NCBI RefSeq assembly: GCF_019670105.1
Contig: NZ_AP023032.1
Location: forward strand, 1,358,972-1,422,971
Reading direction: 5' to 3'
Length of the DNA stretch: 64,000 nucleotides
From: Agarivorans albus
GTDB lineage: Bacteria; Pseudomonadota; Gammaproteobacteria; Enterobacterales; Celerinatantimonadaceae
Shown here: in pieces, positions 29,207-37,136 of the stretch
How the letters are laid out: the number at the start of each line of letters is the position of its first letter
Numbering within the stretch: position 1 is the first letter of the stretch
The notes under the pieces: generated by a model
Told to the model about the DNA's origin: nothing
The model's database searches: none
What the model saw: only the letters and a program-made list of their open reading frames with translations
Translations under genes and position numbers: made by a program

Positions 29207-30151
29207 GTGAGTATAGTGAAACAGAATCCTCTTTTACCGCACCTAAGCAGTAAACTCTTTGCCTGTTATACCGGGTTGGAAACCGAGCTGGTTTATCGCC
29301 GTGGTTTTAATTTACCCGGTTTTGCCGCTTATCCTTTGTTAACTACTCCCAGTGATAAACTTTTGCTTGATGCTTATTACAAGCAACTGATCGAGTTAGC
29401 GAGAGGGTTGGGCGTAGGGTGTATTCTTGATTCAGTGTCTTGGGCGGCAAATCGAGACCGAGCTTCTGCTCTTGGCATCACTGTTGGTCAGCTGAAGTGG
29501 TTTAACATAGAAGCAATAGAATTCATCGCGAGTATTAAGCAGCAGAACCCTGATGTGACAATAGTATTATCAGCGCAAGTAGGCCCACGTGATGATGGTT
29601 ATGCCCCCCGTCATTTAATGAATGTGCAACAGGCTTTTAGTTATCACTGTGAGCAAATAATGGTGTACTCCAGCACTAAAGCGGACCTTATCAGTGCATT
29701 TACTATTTGCTATGCCGAAGAAGCCATCGGTATCGTTAAGGCCGCGCAGAAGTACGCTATGCCTGTTGCCATCGCGTTCACCTTAGAAATCGATGGCTGT
29801 TTACCTACAGGTATGGCCTTGAAAGATGCTATCGCGATGGTGGATGCGGAAACAGATTCAGCAGCGCTTTATTACTTAATAAACTGTGCTCACCCTAGTC
29901 ATTTTGCTCAGATCTTCGATGGAGGAGCTTGGATGCAACGCTTGCTTGGTTTGGTTGTAAATGCCTCTTGTTGCAGTCACCAAACGCTTGAACAAGCCAC
30001 TGACTTAGATGAAGGAAATCCGGCTGAGTTAGGTAAGCAAGTTGCAGAATTTCATCGCCGGTATCCCCAACTCAATATTCTAGGCGGCTGTTGCGGTACC
30101 GATATGCGTCATATGAAATCAATATTTGAAGCGGTTTTAAATGGTAAATAG
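29207..30151 (+). CDS. Homocysteine S-methyltransferase family protein
   Basis: A 314-residue protein of the cobalamin-independent homocysteine S-methyltransferase (HMT/BHMT) family. The zinc-thiol ligands are visible: Cys in LINCAHPSHF and the paired Cys in ILGGCCGTDMRHM. The N-terminal part has the family pattern (TGLETELVYRRG, AAYPLL). The methyl donor is unknown; S-methylmethionine, betaine and others occur in the family. It starts at GTG; a second GTG at 29216 has AGGTGA at better spacing and may be the true start. It stands alone, with no methionine genes around it. Confidence 0.82.
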   Translation: MSIVKQNPLLPHLSSKLFACYTGLETELVYRRGFNLPGFAAYPLLTTPSDKLLLDAYYKQLIELARGLGVGCILDSVSWAANRDRASALGITVGQLKWFNIEAIEFIASIKQQNPDVTIVLSAQVGPRDDGYAPRHLMNVQQAFSYHCEQIMVYSSTKADLISAFTICYAEEAIGIVKAAQKYAMPVAIAFTLEIDGCLPTGMALKDAIAMVDAETDSAALYYLINCAHPSHFAQIFDGGAWMQRLLGLVVNASCCSHQTLEQATDLDEGNPAELGKQVAEFHRRYPQLNILGGCCGTDMRHMKSIFEAVLNGK

Positions 30152-30255
30152 TTGTTCGCTTTGGCTGGAGTTATTCATTTTCTGAATACACTTGGCGAAT
30201 TAGTAAGTAGAAAATGTTACAGTGAGCTTGCCTAAAATTAAATCAGGGAGGATTT

Positions 30256-31197
30256 ATGGCAGGCGTATGTCTTGTTGTACATGAGACTTCAATACCCTAT
30301 GTGAAAAATGTTCTCGCGGCGATAGCGGATGCACTTAAAGATGCTTTTGGCTGTGACTGTCCGATGATAGCTTGCTCGTCAATTGATTCTGCTGAAACAA
30401 AGGATGTTGAATATATTTTCATTATTGGAGAGAACTTAGGGCGTTTTACCCGAAAACAGGGTAGGCGATACATCTTTATAAACTTTTCAGTTGTATCAAA
30501 ACTTGGGAGCCTCGCGAGTAATAGCTTAAATGGTTCCAAACTAATTCGTTATAAAAGTCAGCTTTTGCAAAGCAAATTAGATTTGTTTGATGCTGTGATG
30601 GATTATTACCCACCACAGACACGTTACTTATCGAAAACACTCAATACTCCAGTGTTTGGTTTTGTTCCTTGGGTCGCTCCTTGTGCGGGCTTAAAGCCTA
30701 TACCTCTCGAGTCACGAGCCTATGATGTTTGTTTTGTGGGTAGTCTTAGTAAGAGAAGGCAAAGAGTTCTAGATAAACTAAAAGCTGAGGGGTGCGTGCT
30801 TTCACCTTTCTCTAATGTTGTTGCAGAAGAGGTGTCTGCGCAATCTCGCTGTACCTTAAATATTCACTTAGAGCGTTCAAATCACCTAGAGATCCCTCGA
30901 GTGATGGGGGCTCTAGCGCAATCACCACTTATAACTGAAAGCAGTTATGGTATTTATGAGTTAATACCAAAACAGTTGGTTCAAGTGCACTCTTATTCTA
31001 ACCTGGTAAATCAGACCTTGGCTTTGTTAGCAAACCCGAAAAGCTTAGAAGAGACTGCTTTACGAGCAAGAAGTTGGTATATCGAAGTAGCTGCACCGCG
31101 ATATAAAGATATGTTTATTTCAGCTGTAAACGAGCTTAGGTTTACTCTGAAAGTGACTAGAGCCTCGAAGCAGGTAGATAGTTTATCGGTTGAATAA
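30256..31197 (+). CDS. Glycosyltransferase-like protein (CgeB-type)
   Basis: A 313-residue soluble protein. The segment after residue 140 resembles GT-B glycosyltransferases of the CgeB type: YDVCFVGSLSKRRQRVLDKL, SRCTLNIHLERSNHLEIPRVMGALAQ, LITESSYG and a C-terminal helix. The acceptor and donor are not predictable, and no polysaccharide locus is nearby. The start is secured by AGGGAGG seven bases upstream. It ends 50 bases before the first of the repeated hairpins and decayed tRNA copies. Assignment is by pattern only. Confidence 0.6.
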   Translation: MAGVCLVVHETSIPYVKNVLAAIADALKDAFGCDCPMIACSSIDSAETKDVEYIFIIGENLGRFTRKQGRRYIFINFSVVSKLGSLASNSLNGSKLIRYKSQLLQSKLDLFDAVMDYYPPQTRYLSKTLNTPVFGFVPWVAPCAGLKPIPLESRAYDVCFVGSLSKRRQRVLDKLKAEGCVLSPFSNVVAEEVSAQSRCTLNIHLERSNHLEIPRVMGALAQSPLITESSYGIYELIPKQLVQVHSYSNLVNQTLALLANPKSLEETALRARSWYIEVAAPRYKDMFISAVNELRFTLKVTRASKQVDSLSVE

Positions 31198-31248
31198 GCA
31201 TATTGAAGGTGTAAGCAACAGGCTTGAGTGAGCAGCTTGGCCGAAAGC

Positions 31249-31279
31249 AAAAAGGCCTGCAAATGATGCAGGACTTTTT
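31249..31279 (-). terminator. Terminator-like hairpin 1 in tRNA-Val repeat
   Basis: AAAAAGgCCTGCA/TGCAGGaCTTTTT, reading as a terminator on both strands. It serves the upstream glycosyltransferase gene on the plus strand and is the last of four near-identical hairpins on the minus strand. It differs from the others by one base that breaks a stem pair. Confidence 0.7.
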
Positions 31280-31283
31280 ATTA

Positions 31284-31368
31284 TGGTGGTCGCAACGGTG
31301 CTTGAACCAGTGACCCTCGCCTAGCAAAGAGGAGGGCGTTGCTCTCCCGCTCTTTATGGCTAAGCGAT
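31284..31368 (-). pseudogene. Decayed tRNA-Val copy D3
   Basis: 85 bases matching the tRNA-Val genes at 31725-32406 in the T arm and the 3' CCA end. The D arm is replaced (GCCATAAAGAGCGGG instead of GCTCAGTTGGG), the 5' GG is lost, and the anticodon loop is expanded to 13 bases so that TAC is gone. The 3' acceptor side also has changes (GCAACGGTGC). It is not expected to be a functional tRNA. It is about 149 bases from the next copy. Confidence 0.75.
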
Positions 31369-31397
31369 GAGTTCGAGTTTTCTGATTGGCCAAAAGC

Positions 31398-31428
31398 AAA
31401 AAGGCCTGCAAATAATGCAGGCTTTTTT
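31398..31428 (-). terminator. Terminator-like hairpin 2 in tRNA-Val repeat
   Basis: AAAAAGGCCTGCA/TGCAGGCtTTTTT with loop AATAA. It is the second of four hairpins, each four bases from the 3' CCA end of a tRNA-like copy. Confidence 0.7.
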
Positions 31429-31432
31429 AATA

Positions 31433-31517
31433 TGGTGGTCGCTACTGGGCTTGAACCAGTGACCCTCGCCTAGCAAAGAGGAGGGCGTTGCTCTCCCGCT
31501 TTTTATGGCTAAGCGAT
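31433..31517 (-). pseudogene. Decayed tRNA-Val copy D2
   Basis: 85 bases nearly identical to D3, with the same replaced D arm and the same 13-base anticodon loop (reading CTCCTCTTTGCTA on the minus strand). The T arm, variable region and 3' CCA still match the intact genes. Anticodon TAC is absent. It is in tandem at 149-base spacing with D3 and D1. Confidence 0.75.
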
Positions 31518-31546
31518 ACGTTCGAGTTTTCTGTTTGGCAGAAAGC

Positions 31547-31577
31547 AAAAAGGCCTGCAAATGATGCAGGCCTTTTT
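31547..31577 (-). terminator. Terminator-like hairpin 3 in tRNA-Val repeat
   Basis: AAAAAGGCCTGCA/TGCAGGCCTTTTT with loop AATGA, a perfect stem and T run on both strands. It is the third of four near-identical copies. Confidence 0.75.
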
Positions 31578-31581
31578 AATA

Positions 31582-31660
31582 TGGTGGTCGCTACTGGGCT
31601 TGAACCAGTGACCCTCGCCTTGTAAGGGCGATGCTCTCCCGCTTTTTATGGCTAAGCGAT
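31582..31660 (-). pseudogene. Decayed tRNA-Val copy D1 with intact TAC anticodon arm
   Basis: 79 bases. The 3' two thirds (anticodon arm with TAC, variable loop, T arm, CCA) are identical to the intact tRNA-Val genes. The D arm and 5' end carry the same replacement as D2 and D3 (ATCGCTTAGCCATAAAAAGCGGG on the minus strand). Two acceptor pairs are lost. It looks like a mosaic of an intact and a decayed copy. Function as a tRNA is unlikely. Confidence 0.75.
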
Positions 31661-31689
31661 ACGTTTGAGTTTTCTGATTGGCGGAAAGC

Positions 31690-31720
31690 AAAAAGGCCTG
31701 CAAATAATGCAGGCCTTCTT
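31690..31720 (-). terminator. Terminator-like hairpin 4, directly after the intact tRNA-Val array
   Basis: GCAAAAAGGCCTGCA/TGCAGGCCTTctt. On the minus strand it lies four bases after the CCA of the last intact tRNA-Val and ends in five T residues, so it is the likely terminator of the array. Confidence 0.8.
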
Positions 31721-31724
31721 AATA

Positions 31725-31800
31725 TGGTGGTCGCTACTGGGCTTGAACCAGTGACCCTCGCCTTGTAAGGGCGATGCTCTCCCAACTGAGCTAAGCGACC
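31725..31800 (-). tRNA. tRNA-Val (TAC), copy 1
   Basis: 76 bases with encoded CCA. On the minus strand the gene starts GGTCGCTTAGCTCAG. The anticodon arm TCGCC-CTTACAA-GGCGA gives anticodon TAC, and the T arm has TTCAAGC. It is the most distal intact copy in the array and is followed by hairpin 4. Confidence 0.95.
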
Positions 31801-31849
31801 GAATTTTGTGTTACTCGTAAACCGTTCAAAGAACCATTTATTTTAAATA

Positions 31850-31925
31850 TGGTGGTCGCTACTGGGCTTGAACCAGTGACCCTCGCCTTGTAAGGGCGAT
31901 GCTCTCCCAACTGAGCTAAGCGACC
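31850..31925 (-). tRNA. tRNA-Val (TAC), copy 2
   Basis: 76 bases, identical to copy 1. The 49-base spacer to copy 1 is nearly identical to the other spacers, giving a 125-base tandem unit. Confidence 0.95.
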
Positions 31926-31974
31926 GAATTTTGTGTTACTAGCAAACCGTTCAAAGAACCATTTACTTTAAATA

Positions 31975-32050
31975 TGGTGGTCGCTACTGGGCTTGAACCA
32001 GTGACCCTCGCCTTGTAAGGGCGATGCTCTCCCAACTGAGCTAAGCGACC
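31975..32050 (-). tRNA. tRNA-Val (TAC), copy 3
   Basis: 76 bases, identical to the other intact copies; anticodon TAC, CCA encoded. It is separated from the next intact copy by a decayed one at 32107. Confidence 0.95.
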
Positions 32051-32106
32051 AACGGGTTTCGTTGCTATGCAACTGGAGGCTAATTTACATTAACACCCAA
32101 TAAATA

Positions 32107-32182
32107 TGGTGGTCGCTACTGGACTTGAATCGGTGATTCTCGCCATATAGAGAGTAGGGCGATGCCCTTACCAACCACTAAC
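32107..32182 (-). pseudogene. Decayed tRNA-Val copy inside the intact array
   Basis: The 3' end matches tRNA-Val (AGTCCAGTAGCGACCACCA on the minus strand). However, the T stem has mismatches, the anticodon loop is expanded to 13 bases (CTACTCTCTATAT), and the D arm is disrupted by an insertion that forms a hairpin with the 5' flank (AACACTT/AAGTGTT, to 32200). The expanded loop has the same length as in D2 and D3 although the sequence differs. The 5' boundary is approximate. Confidence 0.7.
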
Positions 32183-32205
32183 ACTTCATGCTAAGTGTTT
32201 AAATA

Positions 32206-32281
32206 TGGTGGTCGCTACTGGGCTTGAACCAGTGACCCTCGCCTTGTAAGGGCGATGCTCTCCCAACTGAGCTAAGCGACC
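32206..32281 (-). tRNA. tRNA-Val (TAC), copy 4
   Basis: 76 bases, identical to copies 1-3; anticodon TAC, CCA encoded. Spacer to copy 5 is 49 bases. Confidence 0.95.
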
Positions 32282-32330
32282 GAATTTTGTGTTACTAGCA
32301 AACCGTTCAAAGAACCATTTACTTTAAATA

Positions 32331-32406
32331 TGGTGGTCGCTACTGGGCTTGAACCAGTGACCCTCGCCTTGTAAGGGCGATGCTCTCCCAACTGAGCTAA
32401 GCGACC
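32331..32406 (-). tRNA. tRNA-Val (TAC), copy 5 (promoter-proximal)
   Basis: 76 bases, identical to copies 1-4 and first in the transcript. A consensus sigma-70 promoter lies 16 bases upstream. tRNA-Val genes next to gltX are also found in E. coli. Confidence 0.95.
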
Positions 32407-32421
32407 GTCTTGTGGGGGCGT

Positions 32422-32449
32422 ATTATAGGGTGGTCTGCGTGTGTGTCAA
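32422..32449 (-). promoter_or_regulatory. Sigma-70 promoter of the tRNA-Val array
   Basis: On the minus strand, TTGACA (32449-32444), a 16-base spacer and TATAAT (32427-32422), both perfect consensus, followed by a GC-rich discriminator (ACGCCCCC). A GC-rich discriminator is typical of stringently controlled stable-RNA promoters. Confidence 0.88.
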
Positions 32450-32635
32450 CGCAAATTTTAAGGAAACTGACTGCTTGCACAAATTCTCGTCAAAATGCCT
32501 ATTTAGGCCGCTGTATTGGCCAGAATGTTAGCAAATTAAGCGTATTTTGAGTGTGGCTCTTAGCTAGCGAATTTTGTTGGGTGTGGTAAAATCCGCGCCA
32601 TTCAACTCGGTCAACTATTTAACTAGAGAATAAAC

Positions 32636-34123
32636 ATGACAGTTCGTACTCGCGTAGCACCTTCACCAACGGGTGACCCACATGTAGGTACCGCCTATAT
32701 CGCATTATTTAACTACTGTTTTGCCAAGCAACATGGTGGCGAATTTATTCTACGTATTGAAGATACCGACCAAGCACGTAGTTCGCGTGAATCTGAACAA
32801 GCGATCTACGACAGCCTAAGCTGGATAGGTTTGAATTGGGATGAAGGCCCAGATTGTGGCGGAGCCGCAGGCCCATACCGCCAGAGCGAGCGTAGTGACA
32901 TATACAAGAAATTCGCTCAACAGCTTATTGATGAAGGCAAAGCATTTTACTGTTTTGCTACGTCAGAAGAGCTTGATGAAATGCGTAAGCAGCAAATGGC
33001 AGAAGGTCTGCAGCCTAAATACGATGGCCGAGGCTTAAAACTTAGCGCTGAAGAAATTGCTGCTAACCTAGCAGAAGGCAAACCTTACGTAGTGCGTATG
33101 AAAATACCTGAGTCTGGTAGCTTTAGCTTTACCGACTATTTACGTGGTGAAGTTGAGATCCCTTGGGAACAGGTAGATATGCAAGTGCTACTTAAAGCCG
33201 ATGGTTTACCAACTTACTTCTTGGCTAACGTTGTAGACGACCACCTAATGGGCATTACCCACGTATTTCGCGGTGAAGAATGGTTAAACTCTGCGCCAAA
33301 ACTGCTGAAGTTATATCAAGATTTGGGTTGGGAAGCGCCAGTGCTTGGCCACATGCCGTTGTTGCGTAACCCGGATAAGAGCAAGCTGAGTAAGCGTAAA
33401 AACCCAACCAGCGTAAATTACTATCGCAAAATGGGCTTCTTGCCAGAAGCAATGCTTAACTATTTAGGCCGTATGGGTTGGTCTATGCCTGATGAGCGTG
33501 AGAAATTCACCTTGTCAGAAATGATTGAGCACTTCGATATGAAACGTGTATCGCTTGGCGGCCCAGTATTTGATGTAGAAAAACTCAAATGGTTAAACGG
33601 TTTGTGGATCCGTGAAGAGCTAAGCGATGAGCAGTTAGCTCAACGTTTAGTTGAGTGGGCTTACAATCAAGAAACCTTAATGAGCATTATTCCGCAAGCC
33701 AAAGCGCGCTTAGATGTATTAAGTGACTTAGCACCGCTTGCTGGGCACTTTGTGTCTGGCATTCCAGAATATGCGCCAGAGCTGCTTACTGCAGGTAAAC
33801 TTGAAGAAGAGCAAGTTCGTAGTTTGTTGCAGATGTTTATTTGGCAATTAGAAGAGCAGCGTCAATGGGACAAAGACACGGTATTTGCGGTAGCTAAGCA
33901 ACTATCTACTCATCTAGATGTTAAAATCCGTGATTTCTTAGAGCCTATTTTTGTGGCGATTACTGGCAAAACCAGTTCTACCTCGGTAGTTGATGCTATG
34001 GCTATTCTAGGTTCAGACATGAGCCGAGCACGTTTACGCTTTGCACTAAGCCATATTGGCGTCAGTAAGAAGCAAGCTAAGTCGTTAGATAAAGCATATC
34101 GCGCATACAAAGCTAGCTGGTAA
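32636..34123 (+). CDS. gltX: Glutamyl-tRNA synthetase
   Basis: GltX charges tRNA-Glu with glutamate. The 495-residue class I synthetase has the HIGH-type motif HVGT near residue 16 ([13 protein letters not shown]), EDTD(Q), and the KMSKS-type motif KLSKR near 245. The all-helical anticodon-binding C-terminus extends to residue 495. The context, with tRNA-Val on one side and tRNA-Ala further on, matches the E. coli gltX region. A terminator follows 17 bases after the stop. Confidence 0.97.
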   Translation: MTVRTRVAPSPTGDPHVGTAYIALFNYCFAKQHGGEFILRIEDTDQARSSRESEQAIYDSLSWIGLNWDEGPDCGGAAGPYRQSERSDIYKKFAQQLIDEGKAFYCFATSEELDEMRKQQMAEGLQPKYDGRGLKLSAEEIAANLAEGKPYVVRMKIPESGSFSFTDYLRGEVEIPWEQVDMQVLLKADGLPTYFLANVVDDHLMGITHVFRGEEWLNSAPKLLKLYQDLGWEAPVLGHMPLLRNPDKSKLSKRKNPTSVNYYRKMGFLPEAMLNYLGRMGWSMPDEREKFTLSEMIEHFDMKRVSLGGPVFDVEKLKWLNGLWIREELSDEQLAQRLVEWAYNQETLMSIIPQAKARLDVLSDLAPLAGHFVSGIPEYAPELLTAGKLEEEQVRSLLQMFIWQLEEQRQWDKDTVFAVAKQLSTHLDVKIRDFLEPIFVAITGKTSSTSVVDAMAILGSDMSRARLRFALSHIGVSKKQAKSLDKAYRAYKASW

Positions 34124-34140
34124 ACCGCCGTTAATACTTA

Positions 34141-34169
34141 AAAAGCCAACGCTAAGCGTTGGCTTTTTT
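34141..34169 (+). terminator. Rho-independent terminator after gltX
   Basis: Stem AAAAGCCAACGCT/AGCGTTGGCTTTT with six T residues. Confidence 0.9.
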
Positions 34170-34192
34170 ATTTCTTAGCGTAAATAGTTTGT

Positions 34193-34273
34193 TTATACCA
34201 ATAACATGCTGCCACAAGCTGCAAGCAGTAAACCTAGTGCCAGCAAGAACTGCAATTGAAGTCTAATACTCAT
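34193..34273 (-). CDS. Possible 26-aa membrane or lipoprotein-signal peptide
   Basis: A short frame reading MSIRLQLQFLLALGLLLAAC then GSMLLV. It has a basic start, a Leu-rich core and a LAAC lipobox, preceded by AGGAA five bases before the ATG. Similar tiny lipoproteins exist (LptM-like), but this lacks a hydrophilic tail. Translation is plausible because of the ribosome site, but the length makes it uncertain. Confidence 0.35.
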   Translation of the reverse strand: MSIRLQLQFLLALGLLLAACGSMLLV

Positions 34274-34688
34274 CGTGTTCCTATATTATGCATCAGTAGA
34301 TAACTTATCTTGCATCAAGCACAGCAGCGATTACCTTGAATTGCTTCACAGTTTGTTTTTTGACCAGTGCTTATACATTAAAAACCTTCTTTAGGTCTCA
34401 TTTATATTGCGTTTTAATGCCAATCTTGTAACCAAATTGACACAATGGCGTAACATGCTTATTCACAAATGACTTATTTGTAAATAAAGTATTGAGCATC
34501 TAGTATTTGGCTTTTTTTTTGCTATTGTTGTAGTTGCACTAAGCTTGATTGTGGATATTAAGCAATAAGTTATGACCGAGTGAACATGAATAAGTTTGAA
34601 GCAAGGAAAGCTTTAGCACTCGGTTAAGTGAAATCAACTAAATTTGGTTTTTAGCATAAACCAATAGTGATCGTTACAAGGAGATTCG

Positions 34689-35000
34689 ATGTCTATTAGT
34701 AGTCAGTTAGATCAAGATTCAGGTCAGCTTATTATTAGTGTGGCCGGTAGGTTTGATTATTCTTTGCACCGTGACTTCAGAGCTTGTTACGAGCACGTAT
34801 CGGTAGAGGGAATTCAGCTAATTCTTGACTTAAGCAGTGCTGATTATATGGATAGTTCAGCATTAGGCATGATGTTGTTGCTCAAAGAACATGCTGAAAA
34901 AAGCCAAGCTGAAGCCCTTACTATTCGTAAACCCTCACCGGCAATTTTAAAAATTTTAGAAATAGCCAACTTCGATAAACTACTTAAAATCGAAAATTAG
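34689..35000 (+). CDS. STAS-domain anti-sigma factor antagonist
   Basis: A 103-residue single STAS domain of the SpoIIAA/RsbV type. The phosphorylatable Ser lies in DYMDSSALGMM near residues 56-57. Such proteins bind an anti-sigma or other partner when unphosphorylated and are released by a kinase. A strong AAGGAG precedes the ATG. The last base of its TAG is the first base of the GTG start of the next gene, so the two are coupled. That gene encodes a phosphatase with a kinase-like domain, the natural partner. Confidence 0.9.
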   Translation: MSISSQLDQDSGQLIISVAGRFDYSLHRDFRACYEHVSVEGIQLILDLSSADYMDSSALGMMLLLKEHAEKSQAEALTIRKPSPAILKILEIANFDKLLKIEN

Positions 35001-36697
35001 TGTTTGAAGTTGATACGCTAAGTTTTCTTAACAAGGCGGTTAAAGGCACAGCCCTAGTGGTTGACGATACCCGCATAAATCGTTTGTTGTTGGGAAAAAT
35101 ACTCAGTGATATTGGCTATCAGGTGGTATTTGCTGAACATGGCCGAGAAGCGGTAGAGCTGTTTCAGCAGCAAGATATCGATATTGTGTTCATGGATGTC
35201 TTGATGCCAGTAATGGATGGGTATCAAGCAACCGCCGAAATTAAACGTTTAAGTACTCAAAAATTTACCCCAGTTTTATTTGTTACCGCGCAAAATGAAG
35301 TGGATGCATTGGTTAAGTGCATTGCCTGTGGCGGAGACGACATTCTATTTAAGCCTGTTCATCAAGCGGTACTCAAAGCCAAAGCCCTTGGCTTTGAGCG
35401 CACTAGAGCTATTTACAATGAAATAAGCCGACTGCATAACCAGCTTCAAGAGGAAGAAGAGCTAGCCGAGCGAGTATTTAGTAGCGCGGTGGCTAACTCA
35501 CATTGTGCCGACCAAGAACTGCTTGTATCGCTCGATAGCGCGTCTACCTTTTCCGGAGATGTTGTTTTTGCAGAGTATCGCCCAAATGGCGATATTCATG
35601 TTTTGCTGGGTGACTTTACTGGGCATGGTTTGCGAGCAGCAATAGGTGCAATGCCCGTTGCCGATATTTTTAGAGGCATGACTCGCAAAGGTTATACTGG
35701 CGAAGCCATTCTTCGGCAAATTAACCGTCGCCTGCATCGCTTATTACCCACCGGTATGTTTATGGCCGGTATATTTGTAGAGCTTTCGCTTCAGCAAAAA
35801 TCCTTAACAGTGTGGAATGGCGGCATGCCAGAGCTACTTGTTTACAATATTCAACAACAAAGTATTCGTGAACGCCTAAGATCTGAATCAATTCCTCTAG
35901 GTATTCAAAACGAAGTAGAACTCAACCTCAAAACGCTACCTTGGTTGCCCTATGACCACGTGGTGTTATTAAGTGACGGCGTGACCGAAGCGCTTAGTGT
36001 TAGTGGCGAGATGTTTGGCGAACAGCGTTTAATAAATGCAATTACTGATAAGGCGAGCCATCCCTCTTTTATTGCCAGTATTCAGCATGCGCTAGAAGGA
36101 TTTTGTGAAGGTGCTGAGCAACTCGATGATATCAGCATGGTAGAAGTGCCCGATTTATTGAATAGGCCAAACCAACACGCAGCCGATACTTATAACGCTG
36201 GTCCACTGGCTGCAGGGCGATGGAGTTGGCAACTAGAGTTAGACGCTACCAGTCTTAAAAAATTTACGCCTATCCCCCTATTGATGACCACCTTGCAAGA
36301 GCTGTCGGTACACCAAACTGACCGCAATATTTTATTTACCGTAGTCAGTGAATTGTTTAATAACGCCTTTGAACATGGCGTATTAGGGCTAGATTCGGCG
36401 ATAAAAACTTCTGCTAGTGGTTTTGAAGAGTATTATCGCCAGCGTAAACGCAGAGCCAAACAACTTACCGAAGGCTCGGTAAACATTGCGATTGAATTTG
36501 ATGGAAAGCAGACTCGACAATTCACTATTCAAGTTGCTGACAGTGGCAATGGGTTTGAAGCCTCACAAGTTGCTGAAAAAAATGCTGAACAGCAATACTC
36601 GGGCAGAGGCTTGCGTTTGGTAGAGTCTCTTTGCGAAAGCATGACGTTTAATCCGCAAGGCAACTGCGTTACTGCGGTTTACCGCTGCCAACATTAA
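35000..36697 (+). CDS. Response regulator - PP2C phosphatase - HATPase fusion
   Basis: A 565-residue signalling protein with three domains. A receiver domain (about 16-125) has acidic pair DD at 22-23, phospho-acceptor Asp near 66 in FMDVLMPVMDG, and a Lys in FKPV near 116. A PP2C/SpoIIE-type phosphatase domain follows (about 175-385) with GDFTGHGLRAA and LSDGVTEAL. Last comes a HATPase_c domain of the RsbW/SpoIIAB type (about 425-565) with ELFNNAFEHG and ADSGNGFE. Both kinase and phosphatase of a STAS partner switch may thus be in one chain, gated by phosphorylation. Start is GTG overlapping the STAS stop. Confidence 0.88.
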   Translation: MFEVDTLSFLNKAVKGTALVVDDTRINRLLLGKILSDIGYQVVFAEHGREAVELFQQQDIDIVFMDVLMPVMDGYQATAEIKRLSTQKFTPVLFVTAQNEVDALVKCIACGGDDILFKPVHQAVLKAKALGFERTRAIYNEISRLHNQLQEEEELAERVFSSAVANSHCADQELLVSLDSASTFSGDVVFAEYRPNGDIHVLLGDFTGHGLRAAIGAMPVADIFRGMTRKGYTGEAILRQINRRLHRLLPTGMFMAGIFVELSLQQKSLTVWNGGMPELLVYNIQQQSIRERLRSESIPLGIQNEVELNLKTLPWLPYDHVVLLSDGVTEALSVSGEMFGEQRLINAITDKASHPSFIASIQHALEGFCEGAEQLDDISMVEVPDLLNRPNQHAADTYNAGPLAAGRWSWQLELDATSLKKFTPIPLLMTTLQELSVHQTDRNILFTVVSELFNNAFEHGVLGLDSAIKTSASGFEEYYRQRKRRAKQLTEGSVNIAIEFDGKQTRQFTIQVADSGNGFEASQVAEKNAEQQYSGRGLRLVESLCESMTFNPQGNCVTAVYRCQH

Positions 36698-36766
36698 ACA
36701 AAATTCTATAAATGGTCTTGAATTGTTGGCTAAATGAGCAAGTGGCTCGTTTCTTAGTAAAAACGG

Positions 36767-36795
36767 TTGACACTCTAGTTCCCGCTGCTTAGAAT
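36767..36795 (+). promoter_or_regulatory. Sigma-70 promoter of the tRNA-Ala pair
   Basis: TTGACA (36767-36772), 17-base spacer, TAGAAT (36790-36795), then a discriminator with CTGCTCGC. It is 46 bases upstream of the first tRNA-Ala. Confidence 0.85.
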
Positions 36796-36840
36796 TCTGC
36801 TCGCTTTCGGCAGATATTGTGTTGAAAGCAGTGTGATTTT

Positions 36841-36916
<76 letters not shown>

Positions 36917-36937
36917 ATTCACACCCTACCGTATATC

Positions 36938-37013
<76 letters not shown>

Positions 37014-37136
37014 ATTTTCCTTCTTATTCTGTATCGAACAACTAACAGTAGTTGTAATTTTCTGTTGCTATCTATTTTTGCTTTAAGCCGCTACTTACTA
37101 CACTCAAAGTCTGATGTATTACCTTGAGTACCGCTT

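Larger units (their letters stand above)
34124..34688. other. Intergenic region gltX to STAS gene
   Basis: 565 bases containing the gltX terminator and the possible 26-aa peptide. The rest (34274-34688) is AT-rich with a T run near 34510. I assigned no promoter with confidence, although the STAS gene must start in it; an AAGGAG ribosome site precedes that gene. Confidence 0.5.

Noticed and set aside
31011-31785. Series of similar small minus-strand reading frames (MQAFLLSA...)
   Set aside because: They run through the terminator hairpins and tRNA-like copies, repeat with the same 149-base spacing as the tandem array, and have no ribosome site. They are a by-product of the repeated DNA.
31249-32406. 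CRISPR-like tandem repeats
   Set aside because: The repeats are tRNA genes and terminators of 76-150 bases with conserved spacers. There are no short direct repeats with unique spacers and no cas genes.
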